DNA of 59,215 nt from a virus, in IMG/VR virus record IMGVR_UViG_3300021961_000106, positions 1-59,215 of that record; one strand, written 5' to 3'. The stretch's first letter is position 1. Each line of letters opens with the position of its first letter. The notes under the pieces are model-generated. The model saw only the letters and a list, made by a program, of their open reading frames with translations, was not told where the DNA came from and searched no databases. This document shows, piece after piece, positions 37,290 through 47,440 of this stretch. The position numbers and the translations under genes were made by a program.

Positions 37290-38777
37290 TTAAAGATATT
37301 CATATCTTCCAGGACTAGAAGCCTTTCTCCAGTATCCCAAAATATCATTTGACTGACTCTCTTGCTGTGGTCTAAGCCATGGTGCTGTTCTTATGCCCTG
37401 GTTTGTGTCAAGTAGATTTTGGAACTCTTCCATTGATATTTTATACTCAGGATCAGTAGCCTTTGCGTTTGCAGCATCATTGTACAATGAACTTAACTCG
37501 GCTAAATTATAATCCTGGGAGCTCTCAATGATACTATCTCCAGACGGGGTTTTAAACGTAACCTTGTATTGGCCACCAAGCGTACGTTCAATTTTAGACA
37601 CAGTACCTAGTCCTTCAACTTTAGCACCCTTGATATATTTCCAGGGGCCTTGTGGGTTAGTTGGGTCTACCAAAAACTCGTTAATGTTTTTTACCCTCTC
37701 CTGTATAAGGTTACCCTTTTGTGCACTCTTTCCAGCTGCCGCTTTTCTACCTTCAGAAAGGGCCGTATATTGAAGTCCAAGAGACTTTCTTTGATATTCA
37801 GTCATCCCCTGCTCTTCCTTATAGTCAACCTGTGCCATGATAGCCTGCTTAACAACCTCTTCTGCCTGTGCCATAAGCTCAGGAGTGATCTCTGGAGTGT
37901 ATATACCTTGAGCGTTTGGCTTTACAACTACAGCCTTTCTTTTTTCTTCTGGAGAAAGCTTAGCGTAATCTTCTGGGCTTACTGCTTCGAATCCAGTAGC
38001 ATTGTCCAACAACACAGACGCTATAGCCTTGTTATTGGAAAGAATTGCCGCTGTGGTTTCTGTAAGAATCTTGTCCTTTTGATTCAAGTCAATACCAGCC
38101 AAAACATACTTCCCGGTTACAGGATCTTTTCCTCCATACTGGCCGAAGCGCTTCACATAGTTATTTACAGCAGCGCCAAGATCAAGCTTAGTTACCTTTT
38201 GGTTCAAGGCGTTGTTGATGGTCTTAACGTCCATCAGGCCTTCTGTGATCACCTGACCAGTCTTTGGATCTGTTTTAGCAATGTATAGATTTCCGTCAGC
38301 GGGGTTAATGTATAGTTGCTTGTTCACCAAGTCTGTCATTGACAGATATTTCTCACGAGCAAACTTTTCCAATGCAGAAGCCGTATCACCATCTACGCGC
38401 TCCAAGAAGTCAGCGTAGTCTTGGTTGAAGGTCTTCATGTTGTTGGCGTATGCACCCCATCCCTCTTGGGCTCTCAATACATTTATCTTGTACTGAGCTG
38501 GCGTAAGCATTCCTTGCTTGAGTAGCTTGTTCTGAGAGGCCATGTAGTCACGCATGGTGTTGATACCATTCAGCGTAAACTCGTTGACTGTTTGGGACTT
38601 GCCCATCTCGATCTTGTTGACCTCCGCCATGGCGTCGGACTGCATCTGATCAAGCTCAGCCTTTTGGTTCTCACGATCTTTATATACCTCTTGCAGCCCA
38701 GTTGAGAGTTCACGGGTGATTGCTCCCCAGTCTGTGCGAGGAACCTGTGGTGCTACGTATTGTGCAAATGTTGCCAT
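37290..38777 (-). CDS. Internal virion/ejection protein (495 aa)
   Basis: Largely helical: 'DRENQKAELDQMQSDAMAEV', 'NGINTMRDYMASQNKLLKQG', 'MLTPAQYKINVLRAQEGWGA'. A beta section lies near residues 395-420 ('KIERTLGGQYKVTFKTPSGD'). No enzymatic motif. Its place between the Ala-rich 294-residue protein and the giant protein parallels the three-protein ejectosome of podoviruses (gp14-15-16 type), which forms a channel across the cell envelope. Start and previous stop overlap as TAATG, indicating coupled translation. Confidence 0.75.
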   Translation of the reverse strand: MATFAQYVAPQVPRTDWGAITRELSTGLQEVYKDRENQKAELDQMQSDAMAEVNKIEMGKSQTVNEFTLNGINTMRDYMASQNKLLKQGMLTPAQYKINVLRAQEGWGAYANNMKTFNQDYADFLERVDGDTASALEKFAREKYLSMTDLVNKQLYINPADGNLYIAKTDPKTGQVITEGLMDVKTINNALNQKVTKLDLGAAVNNYVKRFGQYGGKDPVTGKYVLAGIDLNQKDKILTETTAAILSNNKAIASVLLDNATGFEAVSPEDYAKLSPEEKRKAVVVKPNAQGIYTPEITPELMAQAEEVVKQAIMAQVDYKEEQGMTEYQRKSLGLQYTALSEGRKAAAGKSAQKGNLIQERVKNINEFLVDPTNPQGPWKYIKGAKVEGLGTVSKIERTLGGQYKVTFKTPSGDSIIESSQDYNLAELSSLYNDAANAKATDPEYKISMEEFQNLLDTNQGIRTAPWLRPQQESQSNDILGYWRKASSPGRYEYL

Positions 38778-39661
38778 TAGAATTCAAGCGGGTTTGTAAA
38801 TGCAGACATTGGATTGTACGCAGTTGGGGCGTATGGATTATATCTAAAATCAGATGGCGGCAAGAACTGAGGGGTAAATTGATTTGTTGGTGCAGCAAAT
38901 GCAGAACCAGTGTATGGTGACTTAGGCTGCGTCAATCCAGCATATGGTGACATTGGAAATGCAGTTCCTGGAGCATATGCGGCTTCTGGAGTAAAGAATG
39001 TTCCTTGTGGAGCATTAGCAGCCAGTGATTGATCGAACGTCTGCGGCCCATAACTAGACGGAGAGTACCCTGTTTTTTGTAGTTCTTTTCCAACTTGTTG
39101 CTCTTTATACAACGGCATCGTGCTATAAATATCAAGACCAGCCTGCGCAATGCCAGATGCCGCGCTAGTAATTGCGGCTCGCTTCTCTGATTCAGCTTGA
39201 GCGGCAGCCTGTTGAGCGCCACCCAATTCCATGGCTTGAATACCAAGCTCCTTGTTAATATTGGCCTCTGAAATTGCTTGACGGTTTCTGGCTAGTTCAA
39301 GATTCCTGGCATATTCTAGCTGATCAAGTTCAGCCATTCTAGCCAAGTCTTCTTCAGCGCCCATAGCGGCAAGTCCTGGTGTTCCACCAAGAACAGCAGC
39401 GCCTCCAGCCTCTTGTAGGGCCTGGATCTGCATGGCTTCACGCTGAGCTTGTTTCTCGGCAGACTGCTCTGCTCCCATCATGGGGATTTGAAGACCAGCC
39501 ATTGTGTCTTCAAAACGCATAGCACGCATTTTGGCAGCGGCAGCATCTGCTGCAGCCTCGGCTTCTTTACGTCGCTTAGATGCATTTACTGCCTGAGCTG
39601 CGTTTAGGCCAGATCCTATAAGCGTAGTGGCTATTGGTATTACTAGTGCTGGTAGCGGCAT
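38777..39661 (-). CDS. Ala-rich internal virion protein (gp14-like)
   Basis: 294 residues. 'MPLPALVIPIATTLIGSGLN' is a hydrophobic start followed by an Ala-rich coiled coil ('KRRKEAEAAADAAAAKMRAM', 'ARNLELARNRQAISEANINK') and a Pro/Tyr/Gly-rich tail ('YAPGTAFPMSPYAGLTQPKS'). This matches the smallest ejection protein of podoviruses, which enters the outer membrane first. The start is ATG 39661, 4 nt after TATCTTTG, so this box could drive the three ejection genes. Confidence 0.75.
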   Translation of the reverse strand: MPLPALVIPIATTLIGSGLNAAQAVNASKRRKEAEAAADAAAAKMRAMRFEDTMAGLQIPMMGAEQSAEKQAQREAMQIQALQEAGGAAVLGGTPGLAAMGAEEDLARMAELDQLEYARNLELARNRQAISEANINKELGIQAMELGGAQQAAAQAESEKRAAITSAASGIAQAGLDIYSTMPLYKEQQVGKELQKTGYSPSSYGPQTFDQSLAANAPQGTFFTPEAAYAPGTAFPMSPYAGLTQPKSPYTGSAFAAPTNQFTPQFLPPSDFRYNPYAPTAYNPMSAFTNPLEF

Positions 39662-39665
39662 ATTG

Positions 39666-39673
39666 CAAAGATA
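39666..39673 (-). promoter_or_regulatory. -7 box TATCTTTG upstream of the ejection genes
   Basis: The minus strand reads TATCTTTG-CAAT-ATG, the 4-nt spacing seen repeatedly in this genome. Confidence 0.6.
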
Positions 39674-39680
39674 CTATATA

Positions 39681-40409
39681 TTATGGGTAACTCTTGAAGA
39701 CCTCTGAAGATACTGAGAATAACTCAACGTCTGTAATGCTATCATTGGTGAGCTCGACTTGCATATAATATCCACGAGCACCAAATGATTCGGCTTGGCT
39801 ATTCTTGATATAAAGAATAAATGCTCCTGGAGAAGGGCTGCTCAAAAGTGTTGCGACAGTTATGGAGGACCCTGTGTGTGCTGTAACAACACCAACTTGC
39901 AGGATAGTTCCTGCGTTGTCATAATAAACAACATCACCTACGCTAATCGCAGAAGGTACAGAGAATGTAAAGTTAAGAGTAGTGCCTACTATCGATTGCA
40001 ATGCACCTATTCCCTGAGCAGATAACAAATCCAAATCTGTGGCACCTGTGTTTCTACGGATATACGTGAAGTAGTTACCTTCCTTCAGATCATAGTAAGC
40101 AGCATCCATAGACCCAGACGACATGTCTGTAGTGATAACGGTGTCCCAAGGGCTGTCGCTCTCAAGCTCCATGGTCTTAAACATCTTAGCCTCTAGTGGG
40201 TCTTGGTTAAATACCATTGTTACTTGAGAAGGCGTGAATGTTCCATAGAATGTATTCCTATCTTCATTTGGGTCGTTATGAACATATATCTCACCGTTCT
40301 TAAAGGTATAGAATCGGCCAGACATCCCAATCATCCACTCTGGATAATAGGAATGGAAGGACGTCCATCCGTCAGCCTGTGGTGAATATGTAAGTGTATA
40401 TGTAGCCAT
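39681..40409 (-). CDS. Tail/nozzle-associated structural protein (242 aa)
   Basis: Beta-rich. The segment 'GWTSFHSYYPEWMIGMSGRF' then 'YTFKNGEIYVHN' and 'NTFYGTF' is a motif I associate with the C-terminal part of crAss-like 'stabilization' or nozzle proteins; here it is a separate gene directly after the 1779-residue protein. The stop of that gene and this start overlap (TAATG), so the two probably act as one assembly at the tail hub. Confidence 0.72.
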   Translation of the reverse strand: MATYTLTYSPQADGWTSFHSYYPEWMIGMSGRFYTFKNGEIYVHNDPNEDRNTFYGTFTPSQVTMVFNQDPLEAKMFKTMELESDSPWDTVITTDMSSGSMDAAYYDLKEGNYFTYIRRNTGATDLDLLSAQGIGALQSIVGTTLNFTFSVPSAISVGDVVYYDNAGTILQVGVVTAHTGSSITVATLLSSPSPGAFILYIKNSQAESFGARGYYMQVELTNDSITDVELFSVSSEVFKSYP

Positions 40410-43400
40410 TAGCAGTTTTCTATGTTTGTTACTTTTCCGTTTGCGTCAATCTGAATGGTTTGACCATTGTTCATTTGATACCACAAGTTACTACCATCGA
40501 CAGGTGCTACTTTGTTTTGGTCTGCATAAATATAGTCATCAATTACAGGGAATGTATATTCACCGCTGTGGTATCGAATGTTTATGTTTGCCACAACTCC
40601 GCAAGATAAAGCCGATGTTGCATATCCGGTTGAGTCTAATCCAAATGGAGTAAGAACGATAGACTCATCTTGAACTTGAATCAAGAAGGTCTCATCTGCG
40701 CTAGTTCCAAAGCAGTTGGTCGCATTGACTGTTACTTCAAATGTTCCAATGGTTTCAGATACACCATAAATAACCCCGCTCAATCCATCAAATGAAATAC
40801 CATCTGGCAGAACCTCGTTTACGCAAACTCCATTACTAGATGATATTGCATCAACCCCGATGTTTTTGATAAAAACAGCAGAAGAACAAGAATATATTGT
40901 TTCGTTTGCATTTACAGACACCACTTTTGGCAAGCCTGTTTCACAATCTATACCAGAAAAGACACCGCCACTATTTCCTCCGTATAGCTCATAGCTAACG
41001 CAAGAAGAAACAAGATCCCACTCAATCGGGTTATTTGATGCCTCTAGTGATACGTATATACTTTCGTTAGGCGCGAAAGATACGTCTGACTGAGTGATTG
41101 TTGGAGCGGCAACCTCAGAGCACGTGCACGACTCGAATGATATTACATATCCATCTGTATCAATTACGGTATAATCGTTCCCAGCAGGCCCCACTCTGTG
41201 GTATGCATTCGCTCCATTGAATGGCGTTGTTCCAGCCGAGTCTGTGTAAATACGAGCACCTAAGTCAACAGATCCAGTGGTGCTATCTGTATAATACGTA
41301 CCATACGATGTTTGCGAACAAACGTTTGAAGATGTGCCATTTGTTGGATCGATCTCAATTGGTATCAACGCTGGACAATTCATAGTGGCAGAAAAGTCTA
41401 TAGTTCCTCCGCCAATGTTTTCATTAGTTATAATCAAAAGAGCTGTCGTTGGAGTAGATGTTCTCTTTACAAATGAAAGAGTTCCACTGGTGGAAACAAC
41501 TCCAGAGTCAGCCACAACGACTCCATCGTATTGAATTTGGAACCGCATATTACCCGAGTTTACCGTGTATGACACGTCAACCAAACCAATGTTACCCCCA
41601 ATAGTGTATTCAATCGATGTTTGACCCTCAGTACCAACATAAGAACCGGATGTTCCACAGCTCAACCCGCTACGATAATCCCATATCAAATACAAATAAT
41701 CATCGTTAGATGGATTCGAGTAAGAGAATGTGGCGTCATAGTTTCCTCCAACAAGAGATGGCGTTATTGGCGTAGAGGCAGCAATTAACGCATTGTAGTC
41801 CCCTTGCTCGTACTTGGTATTTGAAACCAAATAATACATTTTGTTTCCAATACTGGGAACAAATGGCTTTGCAATACCTCCGTTTATCCCTGTCGTCTCA
41901 TCGTATCCACGAACAGTAACAGTTTCTGATGGCAAAGGAATTTGTCCATCTCCAGAATACCCAGCATATACATCATACAAAGAAACACTAGTGTTTTTCA
42001 ATACTGTGTCCACGAACTGAATCCCCAATCCACCAGTGCTGGTCATGTTGTAAAGTTGTGTAGCAACCTTTGTGGCATCAATTGGATTATTAACCACGAC
42101 AGCAACACGTTGCACTTTTGATGATGGCGATTGCTCTAGTGTGAACGATTCGTTTCCAGAACAACCAGCAATAGTTAATACAACAGACCTAACTGTGGAT
42201 CCGTTGTTTTGAGCTAGCGTTCCATATATATCTTGGTTACCGCTACCGCTAACAACTACATTGGTTAGCCATGCTGCTGAGTAAGTAATAGTCCAAGAGC
42301 TATTGCTTCTAATAGAGAACAAGTACATATTGCTACTTGTTTTGGACACAAGCAGCTTGTTCCTAGAAATGTCAAACTCACAGGCAACTGCTGGAGTTTC
42401 CGTAGACGTAAGAACATACATATTGTGGTATGGGTCGTATGCTCCAATCTTTTGAGTATCTCCGTCCGCAATGAATAGATCACGGAACCAATCTCTCATG
42501 CCCTGAGATGAAATCTCAAACATACCATCTTGGCCTAAACGAAGCGCAGCATTTCTACGCTGATCAGTAAAGAATACATTGTTCCCCCATTGAGCAAAGC
42601 TTTCTGGGTTATTTGAAATACCGTATTCTCCGCTATACGCAATCTGAGTGCCAAGAACCTGTGGTATTGAAGCCACGGTCCCCCCACCAACAGAGTCGCT
42701 AAGCAAGTTCTTCTCGTATAACACTTTGGATACCTTGTTTTCTTGGAAAACAATCAAATCCGTATCTCGAGAGTATAACTTTTGGATGCTACCAAATTCT
42801 TGGTCTAGGTATTTAAAGTTGGCATTTGACAAATTGAACTCGTTAAGTTTATTTAAGCCAGATGTAACTTGGTACACCCCACTATATGTCAAAGCGTTTT
42901 TAACTCTCTCCTCTGCATACTTGTCAGTAGTTGTTAAAGCTCGAGGGCTATACTTCATTGTAAACGAATTAAAGTCGTCTCTAATTCGATAGCATTCTGC
43001 TCCATTGCCAAATGTGAATGCATTAAAAGAAGGAATCTGTACAATAGCTGGCTTCTGTGTTGTTGACACGCTGCTTCTTGTTTGATTCTGCTCCCCAGAA
43101 AGACCAGCACTTTGATGAAGACCATCTACAATTTCATAAGTATATGGAAGTTCATGGTAGACATCAATGTCCGTATCATTGGGTACTGTCTCTATAATTA
43201 CAGAGTCAGTCAGTTGCGATACCTCAACTTCTACTATAATAAAGTTTCTTTCGCAAGAAAGATAGTTTAGGGCATTGCTGGTAAAGTTCTTCCTAGAATC
43301 ACCATATCCCTTCAATACCATGTATAAGGAATCTTTAGCCGTAAGGAATGGAGTTCCAGAATCTTGGAACAACATGTCCACTCGCGCTCCATCATTTTGT

Positions 43401-45748
43401 CCAGTATCTAGACTGCTACCTCTTCTGAAAAATACACTCTTGGCACCCTTGTTTGTATTTGGAGCATCGCCTACGGCTGGACCAGAGAGCATCTTAAAGT
43501 TGTTGTAAATGCCATCTTCAAAGAACCACTCCTCTAAGTTTTCATAAGTTTTAGAAGAAGTAAATATTTGTTCTGGCTGATCTTGTACGTTTTGGCTTTC
43601 TGATATCTTGAACTTTATCTGAGCTCCAGTATTAATCGTATAGTCTGATGGTATTATAGCAAAACCACCTTCACGTTTATTTGGGTCGAATACAGTTGGA
43701 AGGCCAAATACATTAGGGCCGTTAGCTGATCGCGCATTTACAATCCAATAATCGCCAGCAACAAGACCGCTAGTTGACGTGAACATGATGTATGCTACAT
43801 CAGTTCCATTTGGCGTGTCTTTTAAAGAATATTCTGTATTCGCAGTAATAACTTGATCTGAAGCCATTACAGGCACAGAAGATCCAAATATATAATAATT
43901 AAAGCTTGGGTTAGCAGATCCTGTTGCTGTTGTGATTTCGACTTTATATCGAATATCCGATGTGCCAAAAAAGTTGTTACCCCTAGCGGCAATTAGCTTT
44001 GTCTTAGAGTTTGGGGAAGCGGTGTATCCAATTGGATTTTCTACCATTGGTTTCCAGCTTCCAGCCATTACAGGTCCTCTTGTTTTTCTGTGACACTTTA
44101 GACCAGTTACAGCTCTCAATCCATCGGTAGAGTTTGCTCCTTGTCCTTTGTATTTAGATACCTGTATGATGTCCTTATTGATAGACACGTCATTATCTAT
44201 GACGATTTTTATATAAACACCTTCAACAGATGGGATTCCAGTGCCTATTGCATCCTTGCTTAAGTATGAAACGTCAAGGACTTTATATTGAGTTCCAATA
44301 TTAACAACTCCGTTTGAGTCTGTTTTGAATACAACATAGTCATTGGTCTTTACTTTATCTACGTCAGATTGGTTTATCTTGAAGTATTTGAAAGACCCGT
44401 CCTCGACAAAAAAGGTGGGATAAATATTATAGTAATCGCCTTTTGTTTGCTTTATAGCTAGTCTATAATGGGTAGCAAAACATGGTGCCTCGTTGTAAAT
44501 GTTTATTCGAAGACTATTCTTATCGTCAGAATAGCTCGGGTCAATGAATATGCTATTTGTTGGACTAGTCTGAACAGTTGTCATTCTTCCATAGTCGTCC
44601 AAGTAAACAATTCCAAATTCGTAGTCCCTATTTGATTTCCATGTTTCTTGTGGAGATCCGGAGTTTAAAGAGAGCTCATCATAAGTCTCGGAATTAAGCT
44701 CTATGTTAAATGACGGGAAAATGCCAACTCCATCGCAGTCTCTAATATCATAAAATTGAACATAGTTTCCATATGCCAATCTATTTCCTATGATCTCTTG
44801 AGCCTTTGCCTTTAGAGGAACATTATCAAAAAGTCTAGTTAATTGGTCTGTTGGTAATGGTGCGTAGATTTTGTTGTTAGAGAAAGAAAATGAATAAACA
44901 GTATTGTCGTCATACTTTAACTCTGCTTTATTCAAGGTTTCAATAATATAAGCATTGATCTTGCTTGTGTCAAAAAAGATTAATTGAATGTCAGTGACAG
45001 AGTCTTCTCCAGAATTGAACGATATATCATACACATTGTTAGCGTTCAACATCCCTTCGTTTACACCACTATTTCCATTTACTGCAAATGTTTTAGGGAA
45101 AAATGCCACTTCCGAGAAAGGAGATAGAGAACTATATTCATCGTCAACATATCTATATCTGTACCCAAAATACAAGAACCTATCAGAAAGACTGTCTGAT
45201 GATACGGTGCTGTCGTTTCTTCCAACTATGGTAGGTGGATTCAAAGGGGGTTTTACTATTACATTGACGTCATCTTCATAAAATCCATTAACACCATAAG
45301 ACTTTGCTCTTTGTATGTTTATCTTTCTAGGAGGATTATAGTCGTCAGTCCAACACAAGAATCCATTGATATAGTTTACGCCGGTTATTAAGTGTTCGCT
45401 ATCAAAGTTCAGAACATTATTTGCGCCAGGTCTACTATCTTTTAATACTATACTTACAGCATCTGTCGATTGGTTATATTCATAGATATAATTAGCATCA
45501 TTAGCCTTGACAAACCAATATATACAACCAACTTCTTCTGCGGTAACAGCTCCAATTGAAATGCCATTGGTGTGAGAGTATGTTCCCTTCTTTAGGTTGC
45601 CATACTCGTTCTCTATTGCGCCCATGTTCGTGGATTCAGAAGAACCCACTTGAATGTTCATAGCATCCACATACTGGCCGTCTGGTATCAGACGCTCATC
45701 GAGGTCCTTGTTCATGACCCCTGCGACGAAGCTCTTGGTTATCTTCAT
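40409..45748 (-). CDS. Very large tail nozzle/stabilisation protein with BACON and Ig-like domains
   Basis: 1779 residues. The first about 1100 residues look like a tail tubular protein B/stabilisation protein beta-propeller ('GVMNKDLDERLIPDGQYVDA', 'INGFLCWTDDYNPPRKINIQ', 'NNVFFTDQRRNAALRLGQDG'). A BACON-like domain follows at about 1145-1210 ('SIRSNSSWTITYSAAWLTNV', ending LEQ). A DUF5977-like repeat lies near 1475-1520 ('YYTDSTTGSVDLGARIYTDS'), a He_PIG Ig-like domain near 1640-1680 ('LPDGISFDGLSGVIYGVSET'), and a second DUF5977-like end. The glycan-binding C-terminal additions suggest it doubles as a receptor-binding part. Confidence 0.82.
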   Translation of the reverse strand: MKITKSFVAGVMNKDLDERLIPDGQYVDAMNIQVGSSESTNMGAIENEYGNLKKGTYSHTNGISIGAVTAEEVGCIYWFVKANDANYIYEYNQSTDAVSIVLKDSRPGANNVLNFDSEHLITGVNYINGFLCWTDDYNPPRKINIQRAKSYGVNGFYEDDVNVIVKPPLNPPTIVGRNDSTVSSDSLSDRFLYFGYRYRYVDDEYSSLSPFSEVAFFPKTFAVNGNSGVNEGMLNANNVYDISFNSGEDSVTDIQLIFFDTSKINAYIIETLNKAELKYDDNTVYSFSFSNNKIYAPLPTDQLTRLFDNVPLKAKAQEIIGNRLAYGNYVQFYDIRDCDGVGIFPSFNIELNSETYDELSLNSGSPQETWKSNRDYEFGIVYLDDYGRMTTVQTSPTNSIFIDPSYSDDKNSLRINIYNEAPCFATHYRLAIKQTKGDYYNIYPTFFVEDGSFKYFKINQSDVDKVKTNDYVVFKTDSNGVVNIGTQYKVLDVSYLSKDAIGTGIPSVEGVYIKIVIDNDVSINKDIIQVSKYKGQGANSTDGLRAVTGLKCHRKTRGPVMAGSWKPMVENPIGYTASPNSKTKLIAARGNNFFGTSDIRYKVEITTATGSANPSFNYYIFGSSVPVMASDQVITANTEYSLKDTPNGTDVAYIMFTSTSGLVAGDYWIVNARSANGPNVFGLPTVFDPNKREGGFAIIPSDYTINTGAQIKFKISESQNVQDQPEQIFTSSKTYENLEEWFFEDGIYNNFKMLSGPAVGDAPNTNKGAKSVFFRRGSSLDTGQNDGARVDMLFQDSGTPFLTAKDSLYMVLKGYGDSRKNFTSNALNYLSCERNFIIVEVEVSQLTDSVIIETVPNDTDIDVYHELPYTYEIVDGLHQSAGLSGEQNQTRSSVSTTQKPAIVQIPSFNAFTFGNGAECYRIRDDFNSFTMKYSPRALTTTDKYAEERVKNALTYSGVYQVTSGLNKLNEFNLSNANFKYLDQEFGSIQKLYSRDTDLIVFQENKVSKVLYEKNLLSDSVGGGTVASIPQVLGTQIAYSGEYGISNNPESFAQWGNNVFFTDQRRNAALRLGQDGMFEISSQGMRDWFRDLFIADGDTQKIGAYDPYHNMYVLTSTETPAVACEFDISRNKLLVSKTSSNMYLFSIRSNSSWTITYSAAWLTNVVVSGSGNQDIYGTLAQNNGSTVRSVVLTIAGCSGNESFTLEQSPSSKVQRVAVVVNNPIDATKVATQLYNMTSTGGLGIQFVDTVLKNTSVSLYDVYAGYSGDGQIPLPSETVTVRGYDETTGINGGIAKPFVPSIGNKMYYLVSNTKYEQGDYNALIAASTPITPSLVGGNYDATFSYSNPSNDDYLYLIWDYRSGLSCGTSGSYVGTEGQTSIEYTIGGNIGLVDVSYTVNSGNMRFQIQYDGVVVADSGVVSTSGTLSFVKRTSTPTTALLIITNENIGGGTIDFSATMNCPALIPIEIDPTNGTSSNVCSQTSYGTYYTDSTTGSVDLGARIYTDSAGTTPFNGANAYHRVGPAGNDYTVIDTDGYVISFESCTCSEVAAPTITQSDVSFAPNESIYVSLEASNNPIEWDLVSSCVSYELYGGNSGGVFSGIDCETGLPKVVSVNANETIYSCSSAVFIKNIGVDAISSSNGVCVNEVLPDGISFDGLSGVIYGVSETIGTFEVTVNATNCFGTSADETFLIQVQDESIVLTPFGLDSTGYATSALSCGVVANINIRYHSGEYTFPVIDDYIYADQNKVAPVDGSNLWYQMNNGQTIQIDANGKVTNIENC

Positions 45749-45750
45749 AT

Positions 45751-46668
45751 TTATTTAATCCACTTGTCCTGTCCTCTCAGGTTCATTAAGAGACGACCGG
45801 GGTGAAGGTTGCTTAAACGAATCTTTGCGTTACGCAAATTTGCTGTCTTTTCTTTATTGGCTCGGTTGACAACATACTCTTGGATTCCAAACTTGTTGTT
45901 GAGCAGTGCCCACTTGATGTAGGCATACAAGAACTCTTCTGCAAACTTGTGAATCTTTACACTATCGTCATCTCCGTTCTCCATTCCATCTGATACGTAC
46001 TCAAGAACAATCAATTGGTTGGCTACGCCTGAGCTAAAGTTTATCACGCCACCGGCTTTGTTTACACGGAAGCTTGGGTTGATGTTAGCAGTCTCGGTGT
46101 TCAAACCAAAGGCTCCTCCAACATTGTAACCGAAGTACCACGCACCATCAACTTCCCATCCGTATTGACCAGCATAAAGGCCCGCTCCATTGTAAAGTGT
46201 TTGGGGCAAGCCAGCTAGGCGGTTGGCGTCTAAGTCAGATGTGCCAGTAAGTACATTCCCATCTTGGTCAAACAACACATTCAAGTTGTTGTCCTGTAGG
46301 TATGCGGAGGCGTAGTTCACTTGAGTATTCTCGTGCAATGGATACAGCACACCATTGATCTGTACGGATACTCGAATGTAGTTCACGTAGTCAGGGGGAA
46401 GAATAAGGCGAAGGTCATCTCCAACCTCAATCTCAACCACCTTGGTATTTTTCAACGCATCGTAGTTAATCTCCTGGATACCACGCTTAGCATGGAACAA
46501 GACATTGTAGCGATTGACGTTATTGACGAGCTTGTCGTCACCGACATACATCAACATGAAGTTGTTCACTAGGTCAGCAAGGCTGACATACTGATACTCG
46601 CCCCAGTTCTGATCCGTTGGCGCAACTCCGTTGTTGGTGTAGTATTGATAATTACTAATGTATGCCAT
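45751..46668 (-). CDS. Neck/ring or tail tubular A-like protein (305 aa)
   Basis: Mixed protein with 'YQYVSLADLVNNFMLMYVGD', 'HAKRGIQEINYDALKNTKVV', 'LILPPDYVNYIRVSVQINGV', 'KFAEEFLYAYIKWALLNNKF' and a basic C-terminus. The helix-strand order fits gp4/gp11-type adaptor or ring proteins that join portal and nozzle. It is coupled to 46668..47375 by TAATG and lies 2 bp before the nozzle gene. The assignment is by position and fold pattern. Confidence 0.72.
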   Translation of the reverse strand: MAYISNYQYYTNNGVAPTDQNWGEYQYVSLADLVNNFMLMYVGDDKLVNNVNRYNVLFHAKRGIQEINYDALKNTKVVEIEVGDDLRLILPPDYVNYIRVSVQINGVLYPLHENTQVNYASAYLQDNNLNVLFDQDGNVLTGTSDLDANRLAGLPQTLYNGAGLYAGQYGWEVDGAWYFGYNVGGAFGLNTETANINPSFRVNKAGGVINFSSGVANQLIVLEYVSDGMENGDDDSVKIHKFAEEFLYAYIKWALLNNKFGIQEYVVNRANKEKTANLRNAKIRLSNLHPGRLLMNLRGQDKWIK

Positions 46669-47375
46669 TATTCTCCTTGTTGTTTATTCATCATCTCTTC
46701 TTGCTTTGCAAACTGAGTCACTTCGTACTCGCGGATGTTGACACCAGCGTATTGTAGAATTCGCAGAATCAAGTCATTGGCATCAGAGAGAGGTAGTTCA
46801 AAATCTTGGTAATCAACTGCCGATTGGTTAAACAATGGGTTTCCACCAATCTGAGTATATGTCCATTTAGGATCCAGTGGGTATCGCACATAGAATGCGC
46901 TTACTCCAGCGGTAATGGTTGTTGGATATACAGTAATCAAATCACTACCATCAGCTGCTCTGTCACGCTTAACATAGGCAGGGTAAGCTGTGGTAGGGGC
47001 AGTCAGATTAGAAGCTAAAAGGTTTAGTGACTTGTATTGCGTAATAGGCTCAACCTCTTTCCCGTTGTAGTAAACCACATTGATGGAGTAGTAGTCAGAT
47101 GGCAACTTGAAGCTGCTGCCAGCATCTAGTGTGAGCGAAGCATTGGCTGAGAATGAGTCAATCACCTCTGCTGTTTGCTTCAGTTTATCTGCATAGCCAC
47201 TATTGTACGCTCTGTTGTTTTGCTTTACAACACCATCAACATAACGAAAGAAGTAGTCCTCAAATACTTCAAGCTGGGCCTGCTTGGCGAAAAGGTTGAA
47301 CTCCTCGGGCGTAATGTAGCCGTTGTTGTCCTTGCTGAGGATCGCCATCACAGTATTTCTGACCTCGTTGATCAT
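46668..47375 (-). CDS. Head-tail ring/adaptor protein (235 aa)
   Basis: I use ATG 47375 (MINEVRNTVMAILSKDNNGY); the GTG two codons upstream adjoins the -7 box. 'NGYITPEEFNLFAKQAQLEV' and 'FELPLSDANDLILRILQYAG' are characteristic helices. The centre is beta-rich ('FKLPSDYYSINVVYYNGKEV', 'YPTTITAGVSAFYVRYPLDP'), typical of head-tail connector proteins in crAss-like and other podoviruses. A terminator and its own promoter stand upstream. Confidence 0.72.
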   Translation of the reverse strand: MINEVRNTVMAILSKDNNGYITPEEFNLFAKQAQLEVFEDYFFRYVDGVVKQNNRAYNSGYADKLKQTAEVIDSFSANASLTLDAGSSFKLPSDYYSINVVYYNGKEVEPITQYKSLNLLASNLTAPTTAYPAYVKRDRAADGSDLITVYPTTITAGVSAFYVRYPLDPKWTYTQIGGNPLFNQSAVDYQDFELPLSDANDLILRILQYAGVNIREYEVTQFAKQEEMMNKQQGE

Positions 47376-47380
47376 TTGCA

Positions 47381-47388
47381 CAAAGATA
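47381..47388 (-). promoter_or_regulatory. -7 box TATCTTTG upstream of the ring protein gene
   Basis: The minus strand reads TATCTTTG-TGCAA-ATG, directly after a terminator, so the neck and tail genes restart here. Confidence 0.6.
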
Positions 47389-47397
47389 ACAAAAAAA

Positions 47398-47419
47398 GGC
47401 CACCCGAGGTCGGATGGCC
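47398..47419 (-). terminator. Rho-independent terminator
   Basis: Minus strand GGCCATCC/GGGTGGCC, 8 bp with one T-G pair and a 6-nt loop, followed by T7. It ends the 47441..48169 transcript. Confidence 0.85.
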
Positions 47420-47440
47420 CTTTCCTGTAGGCTATTGCTA

